NCBI RefSeq assembly: GCF_003116095.1
Contig: NZ_LGRA01000022.1
Coordinates: forward strand, 503,379-546,795
Direction: 5' to 3'
Source: Azospirillum sp. TSO35-2
GTDB lineage: Bacteria; Pseudomonadota; Alphaproteobacteria; Azospirillales; Azospirillaceae
DNA: 43,417 nucleotides
Shown here: positions 1 through 8,481 of the stretch, one piece after another
Numbering within the stretch: position 1 is the stretch's first letter
Layout of the letters: every line of letters begins with the position of its first letter
Made by a program: the position numbers and the translations under genes
Notes under the pieces: generated by a model
What the model was told of the DNA's origin: nothing
What the model saw: the letters and a program-made list of their open reading frames with translations, nothing else
Databases searched by the model: none

Positions 1-148
1 CCCGATAACCGATCATCGCCGGGGCGATGCGTCCGGGTGAGGCGTCCAGGCTTGGCCGCCCCCCGAAGTGGCGCGGGTTATGCCACAGGCTTTTGGGGGA
101 TGCAACGCTTAAACTTACCCCTCGCGCCTCTTTTTTCCGGCCCCGTCC

Positions 149-2083
149 TTACGCCTGGACTCCGGTGGACGGCAGCACCGCTTCGGCGCGGAAGTCGGGC
201 ACGATGGTGCCGAGGATGCCGAGCACCCGCTCGCCGTCGCCGGCCCGCGCCGCAGCCTCCAGCTCGGCCACCGCGCGGTTGATCAGCGCGTAGTCGATCA
301 GCCGGGGCGACGCCAGGAAGACGCCGTCGGCCTCGGTGCGCGACGGGGCTTCCGCCGCCGTCAGGATTTCCTCGAACAGCTTCTCGCCGGGGCGCAGGCC
401 GGTGAAGGCGATCTGGATGTCGACGCCGGGGCGGTAGCCGGCCAGCCGGATCATCTGGCGGGCGAGGTCGGCGATCTTCACCGGCTCGCCCATGTCCAGC
501 ACCAGGATCTTGCCGCGGTCCTCGGCGCGGGTGGCGCCGTGGGCCGACGCCTGCAGCACCAGCTCCACCGCCTCGCGCACCGTCATGAAATAGCGGCGCA
601 TGTCGGGGTGGGTGACGGTCAGCGGCCCGCCCTGCGCCAGCTGCCGCGTGAACAGCGGCACCACCGAGCCCGAGGAGCCCAGCACGTTGCCGAAGCGCAC
701 CGTCATGTAGCGGGTCGCCGTCTCGGCGCCGTCGCGCGGCGGCAGCACGTCCAGCGCTTGGCAATAGGTCTCGGCGAAGCGCTTGGCGGCGCCCATCACG
801 CTGGTCGGCCGGATCGCCTTGTCGGTGGAGATCAGCACCATGGCGAGGCAGCCGGCGGCGCGCGCGGCGTCCGCCACGTTGCGGGTGCCGACGACGTTGG
901 TCAGCGCCCCCTCGCACGGGTTGGCCTCGACCAGCGGCACATGCTTCAGCGCCGCGGCGTGGAAGACCAGGGCGGGGCGCTCGTCCTGGAACAGCCGCAT
1001 GACGCGGTCGCGGTCGCGCACGTCGGCGATCACCGCCCGGGTGTCGAGCGCGGGGAAGCGCTCCCGCACCTCCATCTCGATGCTGTAGAGGTTGAACTCC
1101 CCGGCATCGAGCAGGATCAGCCGTGCCGGCCCCAGGGCGGCGATCTGGCGGACCAGCTCGCTGCCGATGGTGCCGCCGGCGCCGGTGACGATGACGCGCC
1201 GGCCGCCGACCAGCCCGGCGATGGCGCCGCGGTCCAGCACCGCCTGCGGCCGGCCCAGCAGATCCTCCAGCGCGATCGGCCGCACCTCGATGCCCTTGCC
1301 CTCGCCCAGCGCCGACTTGAACTCGGTCAGGCTGGGCAGGCGGGACAGCACCAGCCCCAGCGCCTCCGCCCGGTCGAGCAGGGCGCGCAGGGTCGATCCC
1401 TTGATCTCGCTGTCACCCTTGGTGACGATCAGCCGTTGCGGCCGCTCGCCCTTGCGCTCCAGCGCCGCCACCACCGTTTCCAGATCGTCGGGGCCGCCCA
1501 GGACCGGCACGCCGCGCACGGCGTGGCCGACGCGGCGGCCCTTGTCGTCCAGGATGCCGACAACGCGGTAGGCCGACTGGCCCGGCTGGTCGACCGAGCG
1601 GATGAACAGCTCCGCCGCGTCGCCGACGCCCAGCAGCAGCACCGGGATGCGTGGCACGCCCTCCACCGCCTCGGTCCAGCTGAAGCGGCGGTCCTTGTAG
1701 AAGCGGTAGGCGAAGCGCGGGCCGCCCAGCAGCAGCATCTGCACCAGCCACAAGATCGGCGGCAGCGAGCGCGGCAGCAGTTCGGCGCGCGTCAGCAGGA
1801 ACATCGCCAGCACGAAGCACAGCACCGCCACGGTGACCGCGCGCACCACCTGCATCAGGTCGGGGATCGACGCGTAGCGCCAGATGCCGCGGTACAGCCC
1901 GAACAGCACGAACACCGCGGCCGACAGGCCGACCAGCACCGGCAGCGCGATGGTCAGCGCGTCGAAATAGAAACCGAAGGCGGAACCGCCCACCCGCAGG
2001 TACAGGGCGACCACCAGGGCAATCCCGGTCATCACCAGATCATGCAGGAACACCAAGGACGCCCGTGCGGACGGGATACGCAT
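149..2083 (-). CDS. FlaA1/CapD-type membrane nucleotide-sugar 4,6-dehydratase/epimerase
   Basis: Predicted 644 aa inner-membrane enzyme that modifies a UDP-sugar (typically UDP-GlcNAc to a 4-keto-6-deoxy product) for surface polysaccharide. Residues 1-125 hold about four hydrophobic helices. Residues 145-260 look like a first nucleotide-binding domain (GVGD near 152). The catalytic SDR domain begins with TGAGGTIG at 300-307. STDK (419-422) and M430-x3-K434 are the active-site signature of the large FlaA1/WbpM/PglF group, in which Met replaces the usual SDR Tyr. I chose the ATG at 2083 because the hydrophobic N-terminus follows it directly; an upstream ATG at 2173 would add 30 residues and overlap the preceding gene. 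It lies 65 bp downstream of the epimerase gene on the same strand, so probably co-transcribed. Exact substrate unknown. Confidence 0.92.
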   Translation of the reverse strand: MRIPSARASLVFLHDLVMTGIALVVALYLRVGGSAFGFYFDALTIALPVLVGLSAAVFVLFGLYRGIWRYASIPDLMQVVRAVTVAVLCFVLAMFLLTRAELLPRSLPPILWLVQMLLLGGPRFAYRFYKDRRFSWTEAVEGVPRIPVLLLGVGDAAELFIRSVDQPGQSAYRVVGILDDKGRRVGHAVRGVPVLGGPDDLETVVAALERKGERPQRLIVTKGDSEIKGSTLRALLDRAEALGLVLSRLPSLTEFKSALGEGKGIEVRPIALEDLLGRPQAVLDRGAIAGLVGGRRVIVTGAGGTIGSELVRQIAALGPARLILLDAGEFNLYSIEMEVRERFPALDTRAVIADVRDRDRVMRLFQDERPALVFHAAALKHVPLVEANPCEGALTNVVGTRNVADAARAAGCLAMVLISTDKAIRPTSVMGAAKRFAETYCQALDVLPPRDGAETATRYMTVRFGNVLGSSGSVVPLFTRQLAQGGPLTVTHPDMRRYFMTVREAVELVLQASAHGATRAEDRGKILVLDMGEPVKIADLARQMIRLAGYRPGVDIQIAFTGLRPGEKLFEEILTAAEAPSRTEADGVFLASPRLIDYALINRAVAELEAAARAGDGERVLGILGTIVPDFRAEAVLPSTGVQA

Positions 2084-2148
2084 GCCGCTCAACCCTGTCG
2101 TCGTTCGGCCGCCCGCACGAACGGCGGCGGGCTCAGCCCAGTGTGGCG

Positions 2149-3108
2149 TTAGCCGCGTGAAGCTTTGAACCATTCCGCCGTGGCACGCAACCCGGACGCA
2201 AGGTCATGGGGCGGCTGCCAGCCCAGCCTGCTGCGGATCGGCCGGTCGTCCACCGTCAGCGTTCCGGCGATGCGGTCGAACACCGCGCGCGTGCCGGTCA
2301 GCGCCGCGCCCAGCGCCATCAGCCGGCGCGGCACCGGGATCAGCCGGGCCGGCCGGCCCAGCGCCGCGGCGATCGCCCGCACCAGGTCGGCGGTCGACAG
2401 CGGCTCGCCATCCTGGACCAGGAAGGTCTGGCCGGCGGCGGCGGGGTGTTCCAGCGCCGTCGCCACCGCGTCGGCGAGGTTGCCGACGTAGATCAGGCTG
2501 CGGCGGTTGTCCAGCCCGCCCAGCGGCAGCGGCAGGCCGGTCGCCACCAGCTTCAGCAGGGCGCGCATGTTGCCGGCGGCGCCGGGGCCGTAGACCAGCG
2601 GCGGGCGGATCACCACCAGCTCCATCCCGCTGCGGGCGGCGATCGCGGCCAGCGCGCGCTCCGCCTCGAGCTTCGACACGCCGTAGGGGCTGTGCGGGTC
2701 GGGCACCGTCGCCGCGTCCAGCGGGGTGGGCCGGCTTTCGTCGACCATCGCCTTGATGCTGCTGAGATAAACGAAGCGCCGCACACCGCTGGCCGCCGCC
2801 TGTTCGGCCAGCCGGACGGTGCCGGCGGTGTTGACGCGGCGGAAGGCGGCCAGCGGGTCGGCGGCGCGGTCGCGCATGACGTGGACGCGGGCCGCCATGT
2901 GGATCACCGCCTCCATCCCCGCCAGCGCGGCGGTCCAGTCGGTGTCGGGGCCGATGTCGCCGACGATTGCCGGTTCGATGGCTGCCTGCTCCCACGGGCC
3001 GTCGATCGGGCGGCGCAGGGCGGCGCGCACCGTATGGCCACGGGCGGCGAGCAGCGGGGCGGTGTGGCGGCCGACGAAGCCGGTGGCGCCGGTCAGAAGA
3101 ACACGCAT
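2149..3108 (-). CDS. NAD-dependent epimerase/dehydratase (UDP-sugar 4-epimerase family)
   Basis: Predicted 319 aa cytoplasmic extended SDR enzyme. The Rossmann motif GATGFVG is at 7-13, the Ser of LSS near 116, and the catalytic Y142-x3-K146 lies in PYGVSK. The family converts nucleotide sugars (UDP-Glc/UDP-GlcNAc 4-epimerases, WbpV-like proteins). The ATG at 3108 is the first Met before the Rossmann strand; the same frame stays open much further upstream, but only as antisense to the glycosyltransferase. It precedes the FlaA1-type gene, a pairing common in O-antigen clusters where the two enzymes act successively on one UDP-sugar. The family is clear; the exact sugar is not. Confidence 0.92.
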   Translation of the reverse strand: MRVLLTGATGFVGRHTAPLLAARGHTVRAALRRPIDGPWEQAAIEPAIVGDIGPDTDWTAALAGMEAVIHMAARVHVMRDRAADPLAAFRRVNTAGTVRLAEQAAASGVRRFVYLSSIKAMVDESRPTPLDAATVPDPHSPYGVSKLEAERALAAIAARSGMELVVIRPPLVYGPGAAGNMRALLKLVATGLPLPLGGLDNRRSLIYVGNLADAVATALEHPAAAGQTFLVQDGEPLSTADLVRAIAAALGRPARLIPVPRRLMALGAALTGTRAVFDRIAGTLTVDDRPIRSRLGWQPPHDLASGLRATAEWFKASRG

Positions 3109-3282
3109 GGTGCAGGACCGTCCGAGGCGGTTGGACACGCAGAGGGAACCGGCGGATTTACTATCCCGTTTGACCGGTCTGCGCCATGGCGCAAAGTCCA
3201 AGGACCTATTTCCAGCTTTCGGTCGGAAGTGGGAATGGCTATAAGCTCGACAGGGACGCGTGGATAAGGACGCTACCAGGAC
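3109..3282. promoter_or_regulatory. Divergent intergenic region with 14-bp perfect palindrome
   Basis: This stretch separates the minus-strand epimerase from the plus-strand glycosyltransferase and must hold both start regions. It contains the perfect palindrome TGCGCCATGGCGCA (3180-3193), just after a TTGACC hexamer (3170-3175) that could be a plus-strand -35 box. The -10 is not convincing on either strand, so promoters are not placed. An operator role for the palindrome is an inference. Confidence 0.35.
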
Positions 3283-4332
3283 ATGTCTCAAATCATGGGC
3301 GACGGAAATGATCGGCACAGCCGTATCATCATCGTCAGCTTTCACTGTGCCGACTTCGTCAACCGCGTCATTGGTTGTCTGCTCGACCAGACCGATCCGG
3401 CTTTCGAGGTGGTCATCGTCGACAACGCGTCGAAGGATGTCGACGCCATCGCGCTGCCCGACGACCTGCGATTCCGCATGATCCGGCTCGACAGCAACGT
3501 CGGGTTCGCCAAGGCCAACAACATCGGCGCGGCCGGCGCCACCGTTCCCTGGATCGTCACGCTGAACCCCGACGCCTTTCCGCGCCGCGACTGGATGGAG
3601 CGGCTGCAGGCCGCCGCCCGTGCGCAGCCGGACGTGGCGATGTTCGGCTCGACCCAGCTCTTTTCCCACGACCCTGCCATGATCGACGGCGAGGGCGACC
3701 AGTATTCCATCTTCGGCTTCGCGTGGCGGGTCAACTACCGCCGGGTGATGAAGCCGCCTTATTATTCCGGCCAGGTCTTCTCGCCCTGCGCGGCGGCGGC
3801 GATGTACCGGCGCGATTATTACGAGGCGGTCGGCGGCTTCGACGAGGATTTCTTCTGCTACTGCGAGGACGTCGACCTCGGCTTCCGCATCCGTCTCGGC
3901 GGCGGCCCGGCGGTGCAGGTCGGCGACGCGGTGGTGGAGCATGTCAGCAGCGGCGTGTCCAAGCAGTACGGCACCTTCGCCCAGTACCATGGCGTGCGCA
4001 ACCTGGTCTGGACCATGGTGAAGAACATGCCGCTGCCGCTGCTGCCGCTGGCCTTCGCCGGCCATTCGCTGCTGGTCATCTATCTGGTGTTCCGCAGCCT
4101 GGGCAGCGGGCGCACCGGCGCCATCGGCCGCGGCATCCGCGACGCCCTGTGCGGGCTGCCGCGGATGATCGCCAAGCGGCACGTCATCCAGCGCGACCGC
4201 AAGGTGACGCTGGGGCAGGTGGCGCGCATGATCGCCTGGAACCCGCTGTTGCTGAAGACGCGCGGCCGTCCGGGCTGCCGCCTGTCGCGGTCGTCAGACC
4301 AGCCGCCAGCCGTGGGTGTTGAAAAAGCGTAG
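3283..4332 (+). CDS. Glycosyltransferase family 2 (rhamnosyltransferase-like)
   Basis: Predicted 349 aa GT-A-fold glycosyltransferase that would move a nucleotide-activated sugar onto a growing lipid-linked glycan at the cytoplasmic membrane face. Seen: the N-terminal strand IIIVSF, VDNAS at 46-50, SNVGFAKANN at 71-80, the metal-binding NPD at 95-97, and EDVDLGFR at 195-202, the late acidic motif of the rhamnosyltransferase-like GT2 group. A hydrophobic stretch near 243-270 may anchor it. It is the only plus-strand gene of the glycan block. Its last 39 bp overlap the 3' end of the convergent glycosyltransferase, so its tail of about a dozen residues is coded opposite that gene's end. Acceptor and donor cannot be told from sequence. 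Confidence 0.92.
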   Translation: MSQIMGDGNDRHSRIIIVSFHCADFVNRVIGCLLDQTDPAFEVVIVDNASKDVDAIALPDDLRFRMIRLDSNVGFAKANNIGAAGATVPWIVTLNPDAFPRRDWMERLQAAARAQPDVAMFGSTQLFSHDPAMIDGEGDQYSIFGFAWRVNYRRVMKPPYYSGQVFSPCAAAAMYRRDYYEAVGGFDEDFFCYCEDVDLGFRIRLGGGPAVQVGDAVVEHVSSGVSKQYGTFAQYHGVRNLVWTMVKNMPLPLLPLAFAGHSLLVIYLVFRSLGSGRTGAIGRGIRDALCGLPRMIAKRHVIQRDRKVTLGQVARMIAWNPLLLKTRGRPGCRLSRSSDQPPAVGVEKA

Positions 4333-5130
4333 GGCGGAGCGGGCGAACATCCGGATGTGGCTGCCGCCCTTGCGCGCCGCCTTGCCGCCGAAATGCACCA
4401 TGCGCACGTCCGGCACATAGGCGATCTCGCCCAGCGCCATCGCCCGGCGTGACAGGTCGAAATCCTCGAAATACAGGAAATAGCCGTCGTCGAAGCCGCC
4501 CAGCCGGACCAGCGCGTCGCGGCGGAACAGCATGAAGGCGCCGCTGACCTGCTCCAGCCCGACGACGACGGCGTCGCGGGTGACGTCGCGCATCTCGTAA
4601 CGGTCGAGACGCTTGGCGAACAGCCGCTTCACCGCGGCGGGGGCGAAGGCGCGCAAGGCGAGGTCCAGCACGGTCGGCCGGCGCTTGCACAGGAACTCCT
4701 GCGCGCCCGACGGGCCGAACACCTTGGGTGTCAGCAGCACCGTGCGGGGATGCGCCTCCATATAGCGCCAGCCGGCGAGCAGCGCGTCCGGCTCCAGCAG
4801 GATGTCGTAGTTCAGGATCAGGTGGTAGGGGGCGTCGCCCCGGCGGATCGCCAGATTGTGCCCGGCGCCGTAGCCGACGTTGCCATGCCCGGCGATCAGC
4901 GTCACCGCCGGCCGGCCGGCGTCGGCGTAGCGGTCGAGCAGCGGGCGGAACGGGTTGGCCCCGGCATCGCTGCCGACCGGCGCGCCGTTGTCGATCACCC
5001 ACAGGCGGGTCTGCACGCCGGCCGCCGCCGCCAGCCGGTCGGCGGCGGCGCCGATGGTGTCGAGCGAGCGGGCCAGCAACTCCGGATCGGGATGGTAGAG
5101 GACGACCGACAGGTCGAGGAAATCGGTCAT
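4294..5130 (-). CDS. Glycosyltransferase family 2 (WbbL-like)
   Basis: Predicted 278 aa GT2 enzyme. It starts with a VVLYHPD strand, carries VIDN (about 44-47), GNVGYGAGHN (about 83-92), the metal-site region NYDILLEPD (about 107-115) and, near residue 225, FEDFDLSRR, matching the acidic motif of rhamnosyl- and WbbL-type transferases. The start ATG at 5130 is separated by one base from the stop of the upstream WecA-like gene, which argues for translational coupling in an operon of the UDP-GlcA epimerase-like gene, the WecA-like gene and this one. It converges on the plus-strand GT2 gene with a 39-bp overlap. Donor sugar unknown. Confidence 0.92.
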   Translation of the reverse strand: MTDFLDLSVVLYHPDPELLARSLDTIGAAADRLAAAAGVQTRLWVIDNGAPVGSDAGANPFRPLLDRYADAGRPAVTLIAGHGNVGYGAGHNLAIRRGDAPYHLILNYDILLEPDALLAGWRYMEAHPRTVLLTPKVFGPSGAQEFLCKRRPTVLDLALRAFAPAAVKRLFAKRLDRYEMRDVTRDAVVVGLEQVSGAFMLFRRDALVRLGGFDDGYFLYFEDFDLSRRAMALGEIAYVPDVRMVHFGGKAARKGGSHIRMFARSALRFFNTHGWRLV

Positions 5131-5131
5131 C

Positions 5132-6136
5132 TCAAGCCTTCGACATGCGTTTCAGCGTCGCCAGCAGCAGCGCGACCGTCACGGCGCCGGGCGCCAGGGT
5201 CCAGGCGCCGAAGCTGGCGGCGGCCAGCGCCGCGGCGACCAGCAGCAGGCTGTAGCCCATGATGGTCAGCACGACGCGGTCGTGCCGCCCGACGCCCTTG
5301 GCGGCCTTCTGATAGAAATGCTCGCGGTGGGCCTGCCAGATCTTCTCGCCGCGCAGCAGCCGGCGCAGCAGGGTGATGGTGGCGTCGGTCAGGTAATAGG
5401 CGGGCAGGATCAGCGCCGCCGCCCAGTCGCCGCGCGCCGCCAGCGAGGCCAGCAGGAAGGCCAGGATGTGGCCGAGCGGGATGCTGCCGACGTCGCCCAT
5501 GAACATGCGGGCCGGCCGCCAGTTGTGGGTGAGGAACCCGGCCGCCGCCCCGGCCAGCGCCGCCCCGCCGACCCCGGTCAGCCCGAAATCCCCGATGACG
5601 AGCGACACCAGCGCGACGCCGCCGCCGATCAGGATCGTCTCGCTGCCGGCCAGCCCGTCGATCCCGTCCATGAAATTGTAGAGGTTGACGAACCACAGCC
5701 ACAGGAAGGCGGTCGCGGCGCGGTCGAGCCCCCAGGGCAACCAGCCCTGCCACACCATCTGGTCGGCCGGCAGCGCCAGCAACCCCAGCGCTACCGCCAG
5801 CCCCTGGACCGCCAGCCGCAGCAGCGGCGACAGCGTCCGCCGGTCGTCCATCCATGACACCGCCATCAGCGCCACCGTGCCGAGCAGCACCGCCCCGGTC
5901 TCCAGCGGCCGGCCGAAGACGATCCCAGCGATCGCGAAGACCGGCACCACCGTCAGCATCACCGCCCAGCCGCCGCCGCGCGGGGTGGGCGCCTGATGGC
6001 TCGACCGCTCGTTCGGGATGTCCATGATGCTGCTGGCCAGCAGATAGCGCAGCACCCGCGTCGACAGGTACCAGCCGACGGCCAGACACAGCAGGAAGAC
6101 GCCGATCAGCGCGGTCGAATAGGCGGTGGGGGTCAT
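5132..6136 (-). CDS. Glycosyltransferase family 4, WecA/MraY-like polyprenyl-phosphate sugar-1-P transferase
   Basis: Predicted 334 aa polytopic membrane protein with about ten hydrophobic segments. It would start glycan assembly by transferring a sugar-1-phosphate from a UDP-sugar to undecaprenyl phosphate. Family motifs in order: HQAPTPRGGG (47-56), WMDD (95-98), NLYNFMDGIDGLAG (151-164) with the conserved Asp pair, MFMGDVGS (211-218) and the cytoplasmic HREHF (270-274). MraY would instead sit in a dcw cluster; here the neighbours are surface-glycan genes, so WecA/WbpL-like O-antigen initiation is the better reading. It begins 32 bp after the UDP-GlcA epimerase-like gene, same strand. Confidence 0.92.
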   Translation of the reverse strand: MTPTAYSTALIGVFLLCLAVGWYLSTRVLRYLLASSIMDIPNERSSHQAPTPRGGGWAVMLTVVPVFAIAGIVFGRPLETGAVLLGTVALMAVSWMDDRRTLSPLLRLAVQGLAVALGLLALPADQMVWQGWLPWGLDRAATAFLWLWFVNLYNFMDGIDGLAGSETILIGGGVALVSLVIGDFGLTGVGGAALAGAAAGFLTHNWRPARMFMGDVGSIPLGHILAFLLASLAARGDWAAALILPAYYLTDATITLLRRLLRGEKIWQAHREHFYQKAAKGVGRHDRVVLTIMGYSLLLVAAALAAASFGAWTLAPGAVTVALLLATLKRMSKA

Positions 6137-6168
6137 GATGGCTCGGCTTGGGAAGGGGGCGGAACGGG

Positions 6169-7152
6169 CTAGAGCTTGTGGTAGCCCTTGTACCACTCGA
6201 CGAAGCGCGGGATCCCGACCTCGATCGGGGTCTTCGGTTCGAAGCCCAGCACTTGCCGGCTCAGCTCGATGTCGGCGGCGGTTTCCGGGACGTCGCCGGC
6301 CTGCATCGGCTCCATCACCTTGACGGCTTCGCGGCCCAGCGCCTGTTCCAGCACGGCGATGAAGCGCATCAGATCCTCGCAGCGGTTGTTGCCGAGGTTG
6401 AACAGGCGGTGCGGCGCGCCGGTCTCCGCATCGACCGGGGCGGGGCGGTCCAGCGCGGCCAGCACCCCGGCGGCGATGTCGTCGACATAGGTGAAGTCGC
6501 GCTTCATCCGGCCGCCGTTGAAGACGCGGATCGGCCGGCCGGCGGTGATGGCGTCGGCGAACAGCCAGGTCGCCATGTCGGGGCGGCTCCACGGGCCATA
6601 GACGGTGAAGAAGCGCAGGCCCGTCGACGGCATCTGGTAGAGGTGGCTGTAAGTGAAGGCCAGCATCTCCGCCGCCTTCTTGGTGGCGGCGTAGACCGAC
6701 ACCGGGCTGTCCACCCGGTCTTCCACCGAAAACGGCATCTTCCGGTTGGCGCCATAGACCGACGAGGTCGAGGCGTAGACGAAATGCCGCAGGTTCGGCA
6801 TGCGCCGCGCCGCCTCCAGCAGCGTCACCTGCCCGGTGACGTTGGCGTCGACATAGGCATAGGGGTTCTCGATGGAATAGCGCACGCCCGGCTGCGCGGC
6901 CAGATGGACCACGCCGGTCACGTCGGCGAACTGCGGCCACAGCCCCTCGACGGTGGCGCGGTCGGCGATGTCGGCCTTGACGAAGCGGAAGCCGGGCTTG
7001 TCCACCAACCGGGCCAGCCGCGCCTCCTTCAACGCCACCGCGTAGTAGTCGTTGAGGTTGTCGAGGCCGAGCACGCTCTCCCCCCGGTCCAGCAGCACCG
7101 CGGCGACGTGCGATCCGATGAAGCCGGCGGCGCCGGTGACGAGGATGGTCAT
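6169..7152 (-). CDS. NAD-dependent epimerase, UDP-glucuronate 4-epimerase-like
   Basis: Predicted 327 aa extended SDR enzyme. GAAGFIG at 7-13 binds NAD, STSSVYG spans 128-134, and the catalytic pair is Y154-x3-K158. The segments AAQPGVRYSIENPYAY and FFTVYGPWSRPDMA are characteristic of UDP-glucuronate 4-epimerases (LpsL/CapI type), which make UDP-galacturonate for LPS and capsule. Length fits the family. It leads the minus-strand glycan operon with the WecA-like and GT2 genes. Substrate assignment is by family resemblance; a related UDP-hexose epimerase remains possible. Confidence 0.92.
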   Translation of the reverse strand: MTILVTGAAGFIGSHVAAVLLDRGESVLGLDNLNDYYAVALKEARLARLVDKPGFRFVKADIADRATVEGLWPQFADVTGVVHLAAQPGVRYSIENPYAYVDANVTGQVTLLEAARRMPNLRHFVYASTSSVYGANRKMPFSVEDRVDSPVSVYAATKKAAEMLAFTYSHLYQMPSTGLRFFTVYGPWSRPDMATWLFADAITAGRPIRVFNGGRMKRDFTYVDDIAAGVLAALDRPAPVDAETGAPHRLFNLGNNRCEDLMRFIAVLEQALGREAVKVMEPMQAGDVPETAADIELSRQVLGFEPKTPIEVGIPRFVEWYKGYHKL

Positions 7153-7264
7153 GGTCTGGGCCTCTGCTGCTCCACTCCGCCGGTCTTATGCCCCAGCGCC
7201 GGCCGGTGCGCCAGACTCCTTCCACGCGGACTCCGTCCACGCGGGTTCCATACGGTTCGCGCGC

Positions 7265-7293
7265 TTGACAGGCGCTCGGCCGTCCCGGTCTAC
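7265..7293 (+). promoter_or_regulatory. Candidate sigma-70 promoter for the 111-aa gene
   Basis: A perfect TTGACA (-35) is followed after 17 bp by GTCTAC, a weak -10. It lies 40 bp before the start codon of the small hypothetical gene and in the divergent gap from the epimerase. The -35 is convincing, the -10 is not. Confidence 0.45.
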
Positions 7294-7333
7294 TGCCCGA
7301 CCGCGACATTACAGGACTGATGGGACCGTCCCG

Positions 7334-7669
7334 ATGCCCCCGAAGAAGAACCCGCTGAACCTGAACCCGCTGCAACTGCGCACCCTGACCCTGCTTCAGG
7401 AGCTCGCCCGGCTGGAGAACAAGCCGGCCGCGGAGGAGGGCGCCTTCCAGATCACCGCGCTGCCGGACCCGCACGGCAACCACTTCCACCTCGGCCACGC
7501 GGTCGTCGCCGCCAAGGACGCCACCGGCCTGCGCAACGACGCGGTCTGGACCATCCTGGAGCGCAAGGGCATCGTGAAGCGCGAACCCGGCGCCGCCGTC
7601 CTGACCGCCGCCGGCGTCGCCTACGACACCGGCCTGCGCGACCAGATCCTGCACCAGTCCAATCACTGA
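7334..7669 (+). CDS. Conserved small protein of unknown function, winged-helix-like C-terminus
   Basis: Predicted 111 aa protein. The start ATG at 7334 (MPPKKNPLNLNPLQ) fits the 7265-7293 promoter; an earlier start in the same frame would run into the divergent upstream gene's start region. I do not recognise a named family. The N-terminus (LQLRTLTLLQELA) is helical. The middle has a His-rich HGNHFHLGH (about 51-59) resembling a metal-binding or beta-strand segment. The end (AVWTILERKGIVKREPGAAVLTAAGVAYD) resembles the recognition helix and wing of a winged-helix domain. No membrane segment or signal peptide. The next small gene starts 23 bp downstream and may be co-transcribed. Confidence 0.72.
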   Translation: MPPKKNPLNLNPLQLRTLTLLQELARLENKPAAEEGAFQITALPDPHGNHFHLGHAVVAAKDATGLRNDAVWTILERKGIVKREPGAAVLTAAGVAYDTGLRDQILHQSNH

Positions 7670-7692
7670 GGATCGGGGCGGAGTCTCAAGCG

Positions 7693-7854
7693 ATGGATGA
7701 CACCGCCGACAGCCCCGCCTCTGACAGCCCGGAGGTTCCGCCGGCTCCGGCAACGCCGAAGCCGGCGGCGAAGGGCCGCGACGAGCGGCTCGCCGCCCGC
7801 CTGCGCGAGAACCTGCGCAAGCGCAAGGAGCAGGCGCGGCAGCGGGGGGAATAG
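7693..7854 (+). CDS. Small basic hypothetical protein (53 aa)
   Basis: Short open frame starting MDDTADSPAS and ending RKRKEQARQRGE. The N-terminal half is acidic and Pro/Ala-rich. The C-terminal half is a highly basic amphipathic helix (DERLAARLRENLRKRK). Small proteins with this acidic-linker plus basic-helix pattern are, from memory, common in alphaproteobacteria; the function is unknown. It follows the 111-aa gene by 23 bp on the same strand and ends just before a hairpin, as expected for the last gene of a short transcript. No strong Shine-Dalgarno is visible. The call rests on frame length, G/C third-position bias and position. Confidence 0.55.
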   Translation: MDDTADSPASDSPEVPPAPATPKPAAKGRDERLAARLRENLRKRKEQARQRGE

Positions 7855-7855
7855 C

Positions 7856-7878
7856 CCCTCTCCCCGGGCGGGAGAGGG
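7856..7878. terminator. Hairpin between convergent genes (solo palindromic-repeat arm)
   Basis: CCCTCTCCC (7856-7864), a 5-nt loop, then GGGAGAGGG (7870-7878): a perfect 9-bp stem in the 31-bp gap between two convergent genes. It matches the terminal arm of the larger palindromic elements at 18778-18927 and 20304-20452. It may act as a bidirectional terminator, although there is no T-tract. Confidence 0.5.
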
Positions 7879-7885
7879 CGTTCCG

Positions 7886-8317
7886 CTACACCAACGCCTT
7901 CCGGAACCAAATCTGCTTGTGTCCCGGCGGATAGCCCTCCATCTCCGCCCACACCTCGTAGCCTTGCTTCGGGTAGAAGCCCGGCGCCTGGAAGTCGTAG
8001 GTGTAGAGCCGCGACCAGCGGCAGCCGCGCGCCCGCGCCTCGTCCTCCGCCGCGCTCAGCAGTTGCCCGCCGAGCCCGGTGCCGCGCGTGGAATCGTCCA
8101 CCCACAGCAGATCGACGTACAGCCACTCCCAGTTGGTGTAGCCGACCAGCCCGCCCTTCAGCGTGCCGTCCGGCGCGCGGGCGGTCGCCACCAGGTCGCG
8201 GCGGTCGTAGGGGCGGCCGAGCGACGCCTCGTTGTAGGCGCGCAGGCCCTCGAAAACTCCGGCCAGGTCGGCCGGGGCGGCGGTGTCCGTCACGGACAGG
8301 GTGATGTTCTGGATCAT
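7886..8317 (-). CDS. GNAT-family N-acetyltransferase
   Basis: Predicted 143 aa acetyl-CoA-dependent acetyltransferase. The acetyl-CoA-binding signature is R78-GTGLGG (78-84), preceded by the beta-strand WLYVDLLWVDD (65-75). The later YTYDFQAPGFYPKQGYEVWAE is the typical GNAT motif B with the PGFY-x3-GY element. The WEW-L-Y and GYPPGHKQIWFRKAL pattern matches small-molecule/antibiotic-type GNATs of proteobacteria. The substrate cannot be inferred. Single gene on the minus strand between the small plus-strand unknowns and dcd. Confidence 0.9.
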   Translation of the reverse strand: MIQNITLSVTDTAAPADLAGVFEGLRAYNEASLGRPYDRRDLVATARAPDGTLKGGLVGYTNWEWLYVDLLWVDDSTRGTGLGGQLLSAAEDEARARGCRWSRLYTYDFQAPGFYPKQGYEVWAEMEGYPPGHKQIWFRKALV

Positions 8318-8400
8318 GACGGCAAGCTTAGCCGCGGCGGCGGCAAAGACCAGCGCCGTGATAAAGAACCGTCCATGCGTGCCGAACGGCCTTCGTTTCC

Positions 8401-8429
8401 TTGAGCCCGGCCGCGTGCTCGGCTACAAA
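8401..8429 (+). promoter_or_regulatory. Candidate sigma-70 promoter for dcd
   Basis: TTGAGC (8401-8406), 17-bp spacer, TACAAA (8424-8429). Placed 52 bp upstream of the dcd start, in the divergent gap from the acetyltransferase. Both boxes match the consensus at four of six positions. Confidence 0.5.
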
Positions 8430-8481
8430 CCAGCGTCAACCGACCCTCCACCCAATCGATACGCCAAGGAGTACCCCCGCG

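Noticed and set aside
539..2152. Open frame of about 540 codons on the plus strand opposite the FlaA1-type gene
   Set aside because: Low-complexity Gln/Arg/His/Ala product, antisense to a gene with clear SDR motifs.
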